From Scatophagus argus (lineage: Eukaryota; Chordata; Actinopteri; Scatophagidae), in assembly GCF_020382885.2 (NCBI RefSeq), contig NC_058515.1:5687223-5751222 (forward strand): a DNA stretch of 64,000 nt. Direction: 5' to 3'. Shown here one piece after another: positions 1 to 9,775 of the stretch. Every line of letters starts with the position of its first letter. Position 1 is the first letter of the stretch. Position numbers and translations under genes: made by a program. The notes beneath the pieces were generated by a model. That model saw only the letters and a list, made by a program, of their open reading frames with translations, was not told the DNA's origin and ran no database searches.

Positions 1-74
1 TTAGTCTGGACGTCGTTTAGCGTCAGAAGGAGATTAAAGTTGGCTGGAATAGCGTGACTTAACGTGGAGCCACA

Positions 75-156
75 TGCTACAATGATGTCCTTTTTGAACT
101 CTCTCACTGAAACAGACTATTGAGGAAACTTCATCTCTCAAAATGCTGAGTAGCGT
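75..156 (+). ncRNA. snord26: box C/D snoRNA, SNORD26-like copy 1
   Basis: The C box variant ATGATGT is at 82-88 and the D box CTGA at 146-149. The ends pair as GCTAC (76-80) with GTAGC (149-153). The guide element GAACTCTCTC precedes a D'-like CTGA and is complementary to the GAGAGAGTTC stretch of 28S rRNA methylated under SNORD26 guidance. It lies in an intron of the host gene. The family name rests on the guide, so it is less certain than for SNORD22 or SNORD31. Confidence 0.7.
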
Positions 157-384
157 GAAGCTCTTAGAAGTGTGGTGCACATCTGATGTCCTGACATCTC
201 GTGATGGTCTTATTTCTGTTTTTATTTATTTTCAGGTGTGAGAGCAGTGCGGTGGAGCTCTTATAAGCAAGGTAACTAGAAAGTCTTTTTTTAAAAAATC
301 TTTTTAATGCTGTTGCATGATTGCAGTAGTTCTTCTGTTGAAGATCAGGGTTTAATTGGCTGTGCAGCTGTTGAGGAGCTCGGT

Positions 385-462
385 GCAGCAGTGATGAATC
401 TCTGAACTCTCTCTTACCGAATCTGCCTTTGAAGAAACTACTTTACCAGATTCTGAGTAGCA
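385..462 (+). ncRNA. snord26: box C/D snoRNA, SNORD26-like copy 2
   Basis: The C box GTGATGA is at 391-397 and the D box CTGA at 453-456. The same guide, GAACTCTCTCTT, as in the copy about 310 bp upstream targets 28S rRNA. The rest of the two copies has diverged, so this is an old tandem duplicate. It sits in the intron 272-597. Confidence 0.7.
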
Positions 463-689
463 CATGGGCTCAAACTAAAGTGATAAATGAATGGAAAAAG
501 GGAAACAAAATTTTGGTTATCTTGGAGTAGTTTATTTGCAAAACATTGCGTAGTGTGGGAAATATACTTAAAAATCCCCTTGTACTTTTCCTTTCAGGCG
601 TTCAGTGCCAATCAAAGATGACGAATGAGAAAGAAGGACATAAGCAGGTAAGCTAATGCGTAAATGATCTGTTAGATTCCACATTGGGC

Positions 690-762
690 CATAATTGATG
701 AGTATTCAAACAGACAAGCATATGCCTGAATTTTGTGATGCCACATTATTAATCTGATCTGC
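690..762 (+). ncRNA. snord27: box C/D snoRNA, SNORD27-like copy 1
   Basis: The C box TTGATGA is at 695-701 and the D box CTGA at 754-757. The guide GACAAGCATATG is antisense to the 18S rRNA 5' region (ATATGCTTGTC, site A27 in human). It lies in intron 648-828. The C box starts with T rather than A or G, so this copy may be weaker than the next one. Confidence 0.8.
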
Positions 763-927
763 CCTCAGAAATACTACAGTCTAATTCTACCTCCTCTATT
801 TATGGCTAATCACTGATTTTCTTTGTAGATTGGTCTGCACTGTCCATTCACTAAACTCTTCAAAGAGACTAAACTGTGCACTGAGGTGAGTAAACAGTGG
901 TGTTATTCTAAGTGTATTTGGTACTGG

Positions 928-1006
928 GGTGTACACCTGATGATTTATAATTAATGACAAGCATATGCCTGATTCAAGTGATGTCAGCCTTTTAATCTGA
1001 ACACCC
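928..1006 (+). ncRNA. snord27: box C/D snoRNA, SNORD27 copy 2
   Basis: The C box CTGATGA is at 937-943 and the D box CTGA at 997-1000. The terminal stem is GGTGT (928-932) with ACACC (1001-1005). It carries the same 18S A27 guide, GACAAGCATATG, followed by CAAGTGATGTCA, which matches human SNORD27 as I remember it more closely than copy 1. It lies in intron 886-1070. Confidence 0.88.
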
Positions 1007-1603
1007 TGAGAATAAACTAATATAAAATGTTTTTCAGTGCATGTTTTCTTTACTAGTGTTTCTCTTCCAGGTGGCAGTTTGAGGAAGGATGCGTCATCTC
1101 AACATGTGAGTCTTTACATGAGTTGGTGCGACTGTGACAACAGTTGTCAGAAATGCCTTTCCTGCGGTGCATTCAGGTATCATTTTATGAAAGAAAATGG
1201 CTGATACTTACTGTAATCAGAAATCAGGATTGGAAAACTTTAACAACTTTCAGGGCACTTGGGGCCCATCATTTTGTAAATGTATTTATTTTTACTGTAA
1301 AGTTCCCCACAGCATAAGCCAAAGGCAGGGGGTTTCTGACTGTTTGAAAGGATGCAATGGGGTAATACCCATCAAACACCTGGACGACTAATGTCACATG
1401 GCAGTTTGTCACCAAAGCCCTGATCAAACATCCGCCTCTTAATACACCACAACAGATTATTATTGAACGCTACTGATGTGAAATTTTCTTTGACAGAACC
1501 TTTTTGAGGAGATACTCTGAAGAGGAAGTCGCTCGTGAATGTCATGGTGAGTTTTCTATCCCTGTTCTGATGTGCATCCAATGAGTAAATATCCATTCAT
1601 GAT

Positions 1604-1675
1604 GCAGTTCCAGTGATGATGATACTTAGCTCACTTTGACCCAATGTGAAACGACACGAACATCTGAGAAACTGC
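1604..1675 (+). ncRNA. snord29: box C/D snoRNA SNORD29
   Basis: The C box is GTGATGA (1613-1619), overlapping ATGATGA (1616-1622). The D box CTGA is at 1664-1667. The ends pair as GCAGTT (1604-1609) with AACTGC (1670-1675). The core AGCTCACTTTGACC and the end GAACATCTGAGAAAC follow human SNORD29, a 28S rRNA methylation guide. It lies in intron 1546-1835. Confidence 0.87.
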
Positions 1676-1945
1676 ATTTATTTTTACAAACTTTGCTTTG
1701 TATTTGATCAAACTATCCTAAACATTATTTTTACACTTCTATGGTCTGTAGGTTCAGTTTGAACATTAAGTAGGGTGTTTTGTTTGTTTGTTTTTTTAAA
1801 TGCTGCATTGTAAATGAACTGTTTTCTGTCAACAGATTGATTGCCTTGATTGCCTGCTTCAGCAACTTGATTAAGACCTTCTGCCTGAAGGTAAGATGTG
1901 ATTAAATCACCACTGCAGCACTAGTAGCCCACATTCCCAGACCCA

Positions 1946-2016
1946 CTGAAAATGATGAGATAATTTTGGAATCTCGTTCGTCTGAACTGCTGTTGAGAAA
2001 TGGAATATCTGACATC
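1946..2016 (+). ncRNA. snord30: box C/D snoRNA SNORD30
   Basis: The C box ATGATGA is at 1952-1958 and the D box CTGA at 2009-2012. The guide GGAATCTCGTTCG followed by CTGA is the SNORD30 signature, antisense to 18S rRNA around A1383. An internal CTGTTGAGA block also matches the human sequence as recalled. It lies in intron 1891-2087. Confidence 0.9.
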
Positions 2017-2270
2017 GGTGAAGGTCAAGTTAACAGTATACAGCCTGTTGTGTTTTGCTTGGACCTCACGTGTGTTTTCTCTTGCAGGTACTTTGTTCTG
2101 GGCACTTTACCCGATGCTGCCGTCTTCTCTCCAGGGGCCTTTGCCCAGGTGAGTGAGTCGTTGGCGCATTCACGCAGTGCCGCGTTAATTCTCAGTGCAA
2201 ACACCCACTGCTCAAAATGGTGGCAATTCAAGCAGCTGTTGAATTCCAGTTGCCTACAAATGTCACATTG

Positions 2271-2403
2271 TTTCCTTCATGATGACACCCGCACGTGTCT
2301 TACGCCTTGTGTCAATGCCAGAACCTGAGAAGGTGAACCCACTGGTGTTGCCTTGGCAATAAGGGGAAGACCTGTTGGGGCTACCAACAGTCTGAATGGA
2401 AAC
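2271..2403 (+). ncRNA. snord22: SNORD22 (U22), long box C/D snoRNA needed for 18S maturation
   Basis: The C box ATGATGA is at 2279-2285 and the D box CTGA at 2392-2395. TTTCC (2271-2275) pairs with GGAAA (2398-2402). At about 130 nt it is much longer than its neighbours, as expected for U22. Blocks such as AAGGTGAACCCACTGG and GCAATAAGGGGAAGA match vertebrate U22 closely as recalled. U22 acts in 18S rRNA processing rather than as a known methylation guide. It lies in intron 2149-2535. Confidence 0.92.
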
Positions 2404-2633
2404 TAATTTGACACAGATGACAGTTACATTTTGTGTAAAATTTGAAGTGCTTAAGATTTAATTTCTGAAGAAGAGGGGAACAAACATGAACGCTTGCTTA
2501 CTTTGTTTTGTTTTTTTGTTGTTCTTCAATGTCAGTGCTGAGCTGAGAGGAGGTTGTCTGGATTGCCCAAGCTTGGTGGAGTGTGAGGTGTGTATCTGGA
2601 CTACTCGGTCATGTTTACCTGCAGTTCCTGAAG

Positions 2634-2704
2634 TAGAAATGATGAGTTCTTTTTACCGCCCCAGTCTGAAAATTCGTGACTGATTGGTATCCCCTCTGAT
2701 GACA
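2634..2704 (+). ncRNA. snord31: box C/D snoRNA SNORD31 copy 1
   Basis: The C box ATGATGA is at 2639-2645 and the D box CTGA at 2696-2699. TACCGCCCCAGTCTGA is the SNORD31 guide plus D', antisense to GACTGGGGCGGTA in 28S rRNA (human G4166). It lies in intron 2588-2771. Confidence 0.93.
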
Positions 2705-3197
2705 CACAACTAAAAATGTTGTCATTTGCACTAAATGCAGTGGGTTGAGTGACCCTTCTGGATTGTTGCAGGTTTTGTGTTGCTGTCTACTCTCCACTTC
2801 CAGGAACGACGCACACCTGGGGCTGCTACAGGTATGATGTATGACAGTATTTCTTGGGATTGTTAAAAAAATGACCTCACTTGCAAACCTGTTAAATAGC
2901 GTGGGCTGTTATTGTCAAGCAATCTGTAAAAACTTGTGTGTGCGTCACAGTGGGACTAGTTGATACTTTAACTGACAACCATTGCTGCAGAAGTGAAACA
3001 TTAACAGTTCATAAACTTTGAGTTTAATAGACTGAGTTTTTTTTTTTTTCTTTGTTTGTTTTCCCTCCCTCCTTAAGGTCTAGTAGCATGAAGTCTTCAC
3101 ACAGACTTGATCTTGTGCCTGTTGATGGGCTGTTGTTGGTGAGTATTTGAACCATGCAGAATTGCTGAATTTCCAGCAAATATTTCAGTTGTTAAAA

Positions 3198-3268
3198 CAG
3201 AAGTGATGAGTTTCTATTACCGCCCCAGTCTGAGAATTCATGACTGATTGGTATCCCCTCTGATCAGT
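3198..3268 (+). ncRNA. snord31: box C/D snoRNA SNORD31 copy 2
   Basis: The C box GTGATGA is at 3203-3209 and the D box CTGA at 3260-3263. The guide and the second half (ATTGGTATCCCCTCTGA) equal copy 1. It differs from copy 3 at only two positions between the C and D boxes. It lies in intron 3139-3424. Confidence 0.93.
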
Positions 3269-3557
3269 TATCAATAATTGTAGCACTGGCAGCTGAAATG
3301 CCCACAGTTCTTGCAACATGTGGATTCACAAGGATGCCAAGTTTTGCACTTACTGATGAGATTACAATGGTTGAAGGTGAATGCATATTGGCTTGTCAAA
3401 CTGAAGCTTTGTTGTTTGTTTAAGGTCTGGCAGCACAAAGACGTCACTTGATCTTGTGCTCAGCTGGCTTATGTCGGTAAGTATTTGAACAAATGGGTTT
3501 GACTTTAGACGTGGCAGTTTCTGAATATGGAACTGATGTAGCAAAAAATGTCAGTTA

Positions 3558-3628
3558 TTGAAGTGATGAGTTTCTATTACCGCCCCAGTCTGAAGATTCA
3601 TGACTGATTGGTATCCCCTCTGATTGAA
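3558..3628 (+). ncRNA. snord31: box C/D snoRNA SNORD31 copy 3
   Basis: The C box GTGATGA is at 3563-3569 and the D box CTGA at 3620-3623. It is nearly identical to copy 2. It lies in intron 3477-3701, just before the last host exon. Confidence 0.93.
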
Positions 3629-3861
3629 ACTATCATTAACATTTTTAGTTTTACAATGTTGAGGTTTTGCCACCCATTTATTTTTCTTCCCTCCTTTGCA
3701 GGCTCTGGACTGAATGTGGCTGCCCTCATTAAAATCCACCAGGCATCTTCCACCCCTGCAGATCATCTTCAGATCAAGTGATGCTTCAGAAGACGTTCAT
3801 GTACCACATTAATGATTAGAACCTCATGCTTGACACTAAATGTGACCAGCTAACTGAGTGG

Positions 3862-3888
3862 ACTCCACACAGGAATGCTGTGTGGAGT
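3862..3888 (+). other. perfect 11-bp hairpin in the last host exon
   Basis: ACTCCACACAG (3862-3872) is the exact reverse complement of CTGTGTGGAGT (3878-3888), leaving a 5-nt loop. It sits just 5' of the ATTAAA signal at 3892 in the terminal SNHG1-like exon. It is not a histone-type stem-loop and no U-run follows. Its role is unknown; it may aid 3'-end formation or RNA stability. Confidence 0.6.
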
Positions 3889-4210
3889 TGAATTAAAACT
3901 CCAAGTAAAACAACTGTATTGTTTAGCATTTGAACATGTAGTTCAAATGTACTTATACTTGAAGTTTAAATAAATGGTCTGAAACAAAGTTTCACAGTAA
4001 ATTTGTTGTATCCTTTGCTCTTGTTCAGGGATCAAGGTAGAGGTGGTAATCATCCAACCCACAAAAGAGGTTTGGCTTCTAAGTTGGCAAATGCCAAATC
4101 CTAAAAATGGATGAGCTATGGTGGAAACTGAGCACAGAACATGTTTTGAGAGTGTACTTGATACACCTGCAGATTTCGACGGAGATGGTGATCTTAAGTG
4201 GGCATTTAAA

Positions 4211-4216
4211 TTTATT
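4211..4216 (-). terminator. arl2: arl2 poly(A) signal (AATAAA on minus)
   Basis: TTTATT on the plus strand reads AATAAA on the minus strand, about 350 bp past the arl2 stop. It puts the arl2 3' end within about 240 bp of the 3' end of the convergent snoRNA host gene (signal at 3969). Confidence 0.5.
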
Positions 4217-4565
4217 AAAGAACACGTTTTGGTGAGTGAGGCATGAATCGGCTGACAATCCAATGTACCACAAAGTAAAGAACAACAACGACAAAAAAAA
4301 AAACAGGTTCATATCGGCCGTTAAACTACATACTGTAAACTTTACAACTTCAGTATTTATGAACTCACTTGATAAACTGTTCAAGTGAAGTAAACAAAAA
4401 GCCAGGTGTGAGTGCTGTAATCAGGGATACAGACCACCAGATGTCTGCATGTTGCAGCATCTGATGGAACAAAACAAAACACTTGCTAATCCGTCAGCTC
4501 TCCATCGTCCAGTAATCGTGTCAGAGCTCAACTAGAACTCGCTATTTTAAAAAGAGAAGAAAGAC

Positions 4566-6888
4566 TCAGTCAGCGGTAAAGATCCTTGCAGCGATATCGT
4601 CTAATAACCAGTCCACTCCAGCTAACAGATTCTCTCCTGTCACCGCGCTGCAATCAACGATACACCAGTGGTGGCTTTTGATCTTATCCAGGGCCAGCGC
4701 CTGTAGGAAAAATACAGCGAGAACACGCATTTGTGATGTACAATTTCTGAACAAATTCAAATGTGATTTAACGAAGAATTTAAATCCGCAATGGCAGTGT
4801 AACTGAAATTAAAACTGTACATTGAGTGTGAATCTCACCTCTCGTATTGCCTCTTTCGACAGGGCTCCAGGTAAGTCCTGTTTGTTGGCAAATACTAGCA
4901 GCGTTGCACCAGCTAACCTCTGCATGGGGGAAAGAACACACTCAGCTGTAGATTCTGATTTAACGAAACAGTAATGAAACAAAAAACGAAATTTCTTTCC
5001 TATTGTGCCTCACAGTCTCTTTGTAGCTGACTCCAAAATGCTACAGATTCAAGGGGAGATTATGCGACAAAGCCAGAGTTTGCAAAAATTTTGGTATGTG
5101 CTAAAGTAAAAGATGTTCAATTAATCTCTGAACCTAACGTGCTTCCCCATAACTCCAATGTGTGTGTGTGTGTGTGTGTACCTCCTCCAGCAGCAGCGCA
5201 TCGAGCTCCTGCCTGCAGTCCTCCAGCCTGAGCCTGTCTGCACTGTCCACCACCCACACCAGCCCATCTGTGCTCTCAAAGTAGTTCCTCCAATAGGAGC
5301 GCAGGGACTTCTGACCCCCGACATCCCAAAGATTCAGCTTAAACCTGGAAAGCGCACAGGAAGAGGATTTGGTATTAAACATTACTACAAGGTGTGTGTA
5401 CAAGTTGGACATTGACAATAAGAAACCTGTGAAAAACTTTTTGGCCAAAGTGACATTTGTACTGAGGTTTTATTTATTTGACTATGGCTGATATTTGAAT
5501 TTAGAACTTGGTTACTGTAGCTAAGTCAAGTATGACTCATAAGAGTAAGATAAGAGCTTTTATAGATGAAAGCACTGATTATGCTAAATATTATGAGAAC
5601 TTAAGTGATGTTTCAGAAAAGGTATTGGAGCGACAGACCCTTCTGATTTGTCGATTGCACTGATCCAGTTAGCCATGATACTGAACCAGGATGAACAATA
5701 CCAGGACCCTGAAACTGATGCAACTAAGTGAAATGTATGTCCTGTACTGTTCATTCAGTGCATGACTTAACTTCTTCAAAGAAAATACCCTATTGAGAAA
5801 AACTGTCCTTAACATGCGCAGTGATGGAATGTAAATCAAGTACATCTACTCAAGTACTGTACTGAAGCATAGCCAAAACGTACTTTATTATATTATTTGC
5901 ATTTTATGTAACTTCATAAACCTACTCAACTACATCTGAGAGGCACAAATTGTACTTTTTTACTCAAATTAGCATTTTCCTACCTTTCTTGTCCAATGAA
6001 AACCATGCCTCTCCAAGTTGGTAATTCTGGATTTGATTTTTATCTGATAACCTGAAGGATCACGTGTTCCTTTGTGTGTGGGAAAATTACCCCACTTCTT
6101 AAATTAAATAAACTTTTTAAACACCACTTAGAATAGAGAACAACATTGTTATAAAGCTGAAAACAGGCCTGTTTTGATGACCTTATAGAATACGGTGCAA
6201 CATTATTGTAGGTTCAACGACACAACAGTATATAGTTTAAATGAGCTCAACCTGAAGCATCTGCAGCAGTAAAATGCAGTAAACAGACTAAAGCTGCAGT
6301 AAAAAGAAAATATGATCTGAATACTTACTACACAACTGAAAAGGTGTTGTCGCGGGGGAGAATGCCCGCATTTAAGTGTGTACCACCTTCCATACTGTAT
6401 TTTAATCAATGCCAGCGCTGTGTGTGCATGCGTTACCCTCTGTGCTCCAGTGTATTGATGTTGAAGCCCAGTGTCGGGGAGATGGTGCTCACGTCTTCTC
6501 CATTAAACTTCTTCAGGATGGTCGTCTTCCCCGCGTTGTCCAGACCTCTTTGCGAACCAGGTTAAAGAAGAAACGCTCTCGACTGGTCACCAGATAGCCC
6601 AACTAGCCATCACCGCCTTAGCCAGCAAGCTAACATGATACGGTACAAAACGGGCAAAACAAACGTCACAAGCATACAACCGTCATATATTATGTGACCA
6701 TACGCGGGCAGAAATTGCTGTTCGCGGCTCTTGTGTTGTTGCCACGGATAAAGTTATGATATCGCTGGTACATGAATGCTACTTCGTTTGCAGCTAAGCT
6801 AATAACGGTTACAGACAGGATACAACATCAGCAGTCTCATCTCCCGCTCCTTTTGCTTCATCTTCTTCAAAATCGTCAGAAACCCCAT
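4566..6888 (-). CDS. arl2: ADP-ribosylation factor-like protein 2 (small GTPase)
   Basis: ARL2 is a small GTPase of the ARF family. It works with tubulin cofactors and binds effectors such as BART/ARL2BP and PDE6D that carry lipidated cargo to cilia. The coding exons are 6824-6888, 6437-6547, 5182-5344, 4839-4919 and 4566-4700. They sum to 555 nt, giving 184 aa, the length of human ARL2. All phases agree. Visible motifs are the P-loop GLDNAGKT (23-30), switch I Thr47 in SPTLGF, WDVGGQ (65-70, with the catalytic Gln70), NKQD (125-128), SAVTG, and the C-terminus SRIFTAD-like ARIFTAD. The start [16 protein letters not shown] matches the family N-terminus. Gly2 is present, although ARL2 is not known to be myristoylated. 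The donor of the third coding exon abuts a CA repeat. It converges on the snoRNA host gene. Identity is very secure. Confidence 0.97.
5159..5180. repeat. (TG)n microsatellite at the arl2 intron-3 donor
   Basis: The run of about ten TG units ends at the GT of the minus-strand donor, so the splice site reads GAGGAG|GTACACACA. The repeat begins at intron position +3. Confidence 0.9.
5818..6330. repeat. interspersed repeat resembling the teleost hAT-type MITE with AAGTAC motifs
   Basis: The segment starts AAGTACATCTACTCAAGTACTGTACT and continues with ACTTTATTATA, CTACATCTGAGAGG, TGTACTTTTTTACTC, CTGAAGGATCACGTGTT and CAACAGTATATAGT. I recall these as blocks of a very common fish repeat. It lies in arl2 intron 2. 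A second, more diverged copy lies near 53750-54180. No intact terminal repeats or target duplications were seen. The hAT assignment is from memory and tentative. Confidence 0.5.
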
Positions 6889-7031
6889 CGCGGCGGTACC
6901 CTGCTCAACTGCAGTTTAGATAAATAGGCTACTTTTACTGATTTATAGGTTTGTATGAAAGATATTTTGCGCACATAAGGAGCATTGCAAACTAGGAAGA
7001 GGCTGTCATGCTAGTCCCGCCCACGCAGTCA

Positions 7032-7098
7032 CCAATTGGACTGTTTGATGGGGAACAAGCTAATTGGTCATTGCAGACATATGAAGTTGACTGATTGG
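7032..7098 (-). promoter_or_regulatory. arl2: arl2 promoter: three regularly spaced CCAAT boxes
   Basis: ATTGG (CCAAT on minus) occurs at 7035-7039, 7063-7067 and 7094-7098, spaced 28 and 31 bp apart. They lie about 147, 175 and 206 bp upstream of the arl2 ATG. The first sits in a CCAATTGG palindrome, so it also reads CCAAT on plus. NF-Y binds CCAAT, and spacing near three helical turns is typical of NF-Y-driven housekeeping promoters. Binding here is inferred. Confidence 0.55.
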
Positions 7099-7139
7099 TC
7101 GATGAGGATTTTTAGGTGGGGCCGTGATGTAGAGGCGCG

Positions 7140-9740
7140 TTTTCGTGCGTTTGGCGCCCCCTTGTGTCTGACATTAGCTACGTTTTCACTTTAGATATTT
7201 GTCATTCATTCTGGCTTTCACAGCTTGGTTCCCAAAATATTCTAAAACACATAACGGAGGATAGAATAATAAAGTGAACATCCCGCCGTTGTCATGAAAG
7301 AGAAACATGCTGTGCGTTCAACGTGGGAAAAACTGTCCGCCCCATATAATTAGCCTGCATTACATTTTCTATAACAGTGCTAAATCATCCTACAATCCAA
7401 AACGTTTCCAATTTTCATTAAAAAAATAAAACATGCTATTAGAATTAATAATATATAATATACCTAGAGTATCACAGAATAAAATTAAACTGAGATTAAT
7501 CTCATGCCTAAATTAGCATTGAAACGATACCTTATCAGTTTATTCATCAATGATATAAGTGTTTATTTTGATCATTGACAGTAAATTACAATAATTTATT
7601 ATTTCAATAATACCTCTATATGTTGGATGTTTTCAAAATCCATCTTTATGTATATATCATATTTGACTAATGAGAAGCTAAGGTCTAATCAAGTTTATCA
7701 CTGACATCCTCACTATTAACTTAACCAGTCCAACATTTTATAGAATGAACACAACTGTGAAATATTTAAAAAAAAAATCCCTTATCAGGTGAAATAATTT
7801 ATTCTGATTGTAAAAATCAACACATCTAGTAAACACAAGCTTTGATACTTTTGTAAAACATTTCAGTATGGGCTGTTTATTGAGAAGAGAGTACACACTC
7901 AATGATAAAACAATTTGTTTTATTTTAATTATTATTATTCACACAATTGATTTTCTGCTCTAAATTTTGACATTTTCAGTTAGAATGGCACAGCAAAAGG
8001 GCAGAAGAGGGGAGGAAGAAGATTCCAGTTATTACGAACCATAAGGGCTTGAATGGATTTGAAAATGTTACTTTTGTGCCAACACCAGATTACACCTTTA
8101 ATTCCACATGAACCGGAGCCCAGGCTGAGGTCTTTGGCATGCCATTGTGTTTACTGGCTTAACATTTTACTCAGTCATGGAAAATATGTATCTAAATAAT
8201 TAAAAATGAAATTAGAATTTTAGGTATAAAACATACTATCAGATCTTGAGATATGACACACAGTTTTTAATTCAGCAAGCCAAAGGTATGTGATGAGTAA
8301 CATTTAACACTGTAACATTTAATTGCTGCGGTCACATGAAGACATCAGTTTTAAAAAAAATCCAGTCGCTCCTGCCATTCTGCATAATGAGCACTTTTAA
8401 TTTATTGATGACATAATTATGTTTTTATTTATATCTATGTATCCATTTTTTTGAATGACAATATTGAAGTTTTAATGGTTTCAGCTGTAAATTTTGATGT
8501 TTAATCTTTAATGGTGATTATGTGTTGTGTAGATGTTTGACTCCATACAAATCAAATGAAGAAACCAAAATTTATGTAACCAACCACACTGGCAATCCTT
8601 AAAAAGTCTTTCGCTCAAATGTTTAAATCTTACCCTGCATTGTTTAAAGTTTATAGTGTTCATTTCTGACCGGTTTGATTATTATCTCGTGTGACGTGAT
8701 GTCAGCATACTTGGCCATTTCTCATTCAAAACATCGATCTAAAACCATCCCTCTGATAAAAATGTCAAACAGTCCCTTAAATGGCTGAAACTAAAGTTAA
8801 TTCTCGGCAGAGTTTCAGGGTCTTGGTACAATACGGGGCCGCCGTGTGGCTGCGGTATCACAGGGGAGGTTTGAAGTTGACAATACCGGGAATCAGAGCC
8901 CGTCTCAGCACCTCTGTGCGCACCCCACGCCGATGTGAAACCCAACCACCGTCTCACCCACTGTCATGCACACTCATGACTGACTCTCAGTCTGAGTCTG
9001 ACACACACATATACACACACCTTTTTACATCATGGTGACATGAAGAAACCTCTTTCATCAGCTTCCAAAGGCTTTGGAAGAATCCATGCTTCATGAGCAA
9101 ATAAATAAATCCCTCCGTCACTTTGACTGACGGGGTTTGACAACGTTCACTGAAACTCTGCTTCAAACAGTTTCACACATTCACAACACTGTGAGTGGTC
9201 GGCTAACGTGTAGCTCATCGGGAACATTTTGAAGTTCTCTGCTTCGTTCAAGGACAACATAAGGTTAGTTTCTTAAAACATTTGTGCTTCTATCCCTGCT
9301 GTCTGATTTGTATTAATGATTATTGTCAGGGCTTCAGAACATGGCGGCATTGTCACTCCTCTTAAGGCTTAACAGGGCTGCGTGACTGCCTGTCCCGCTT
9401 ATGGTTTTGTAACAAGGAAATAAAATGCAACATTGGAAAACACCAGAACCAAAAACTTTCAAACTTTAACTTTCAAATTTACACATGTAACAGCAATGTA
9501 TTTCAGTCAAATTAAAATCAGAAACACACTGTTAAAGTTTGCACCATATTTATTATTCTTTTCTTTTGTCCTAGAATGAGCCAACTCACTTTCTTAACTG
9601 ACTCGACTTCTGAGTCCGGATGCTGTGAGGTGGTGGCAAACTCCGGTGTGCAGGTCTGTGAGGAGCATCCCAAACCCACCAGCACAGAAGAAGTGAATGG
9701 AAACAACAACATCCCCTGTGCTGGTCAGGCCCGGGCGGCC
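7140..9740. other. intergenic region between arl2 and the unknown minus-strand gene
   Basis: It is mostly AT-rich sequence without a convincing reading frame. The only less AT-rich block is 8840-8990, which has a short open frame on each strand and a loose tRNA-like look, but no cloverleaf I could build. No poly(A) signal or splice pattern ties it to a gene. Confidence 0.6.
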
Positions 9741-9775
9741 CTCATCGTCTGGACGGGTAGGTGTAGAGGCTGGTG

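Larger units (their letters stand above)
1..3985 (+). ncRNA. snhg1: SNHG1-like (UHG) snoRNA host transcript, 5' end outside the window
   Basis: This is a spliced, apparently non-coding RNA whose introns release box C/D snoRNAs. Exons read from splice signals are 236-271, 598-647, 829-885, 1071-1105, 1497-1545, 1836-1890, 2088-2148, 2536-2587, 2772-2831, 3078-3138, 3425-3476 and a last exon from 3702. No long reading frame joins the exons, which are 35-61 nt and poorly conserved, as expected for a host gene whose product lies in its introns. The set SNORD22/26/27/29/30/31 is the human SNHG1 set. Poly(A) signals ATTAAA (3892) and AATAAA (3969) close the gene. Introns 1106-1496 and 2832-3077 show no snoRNA I can recognise. 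SNORD25 and SNORD28 were not found; they may lie upstream or be lost. The first exon is probably before position 1, so promoter features cannot be judged. Confidence 0.85.

Noticed and set aside
8830-8990. tRNA-like or SINE-like stretch (GTGTGGCTGCGGTATCAC ... GAGGTTTGAAGTT)
   Set aside because: The A- and B-box matches are poor and no cloverleaf can be folded by eye. No copy elsewhere in the window supports a SINE.
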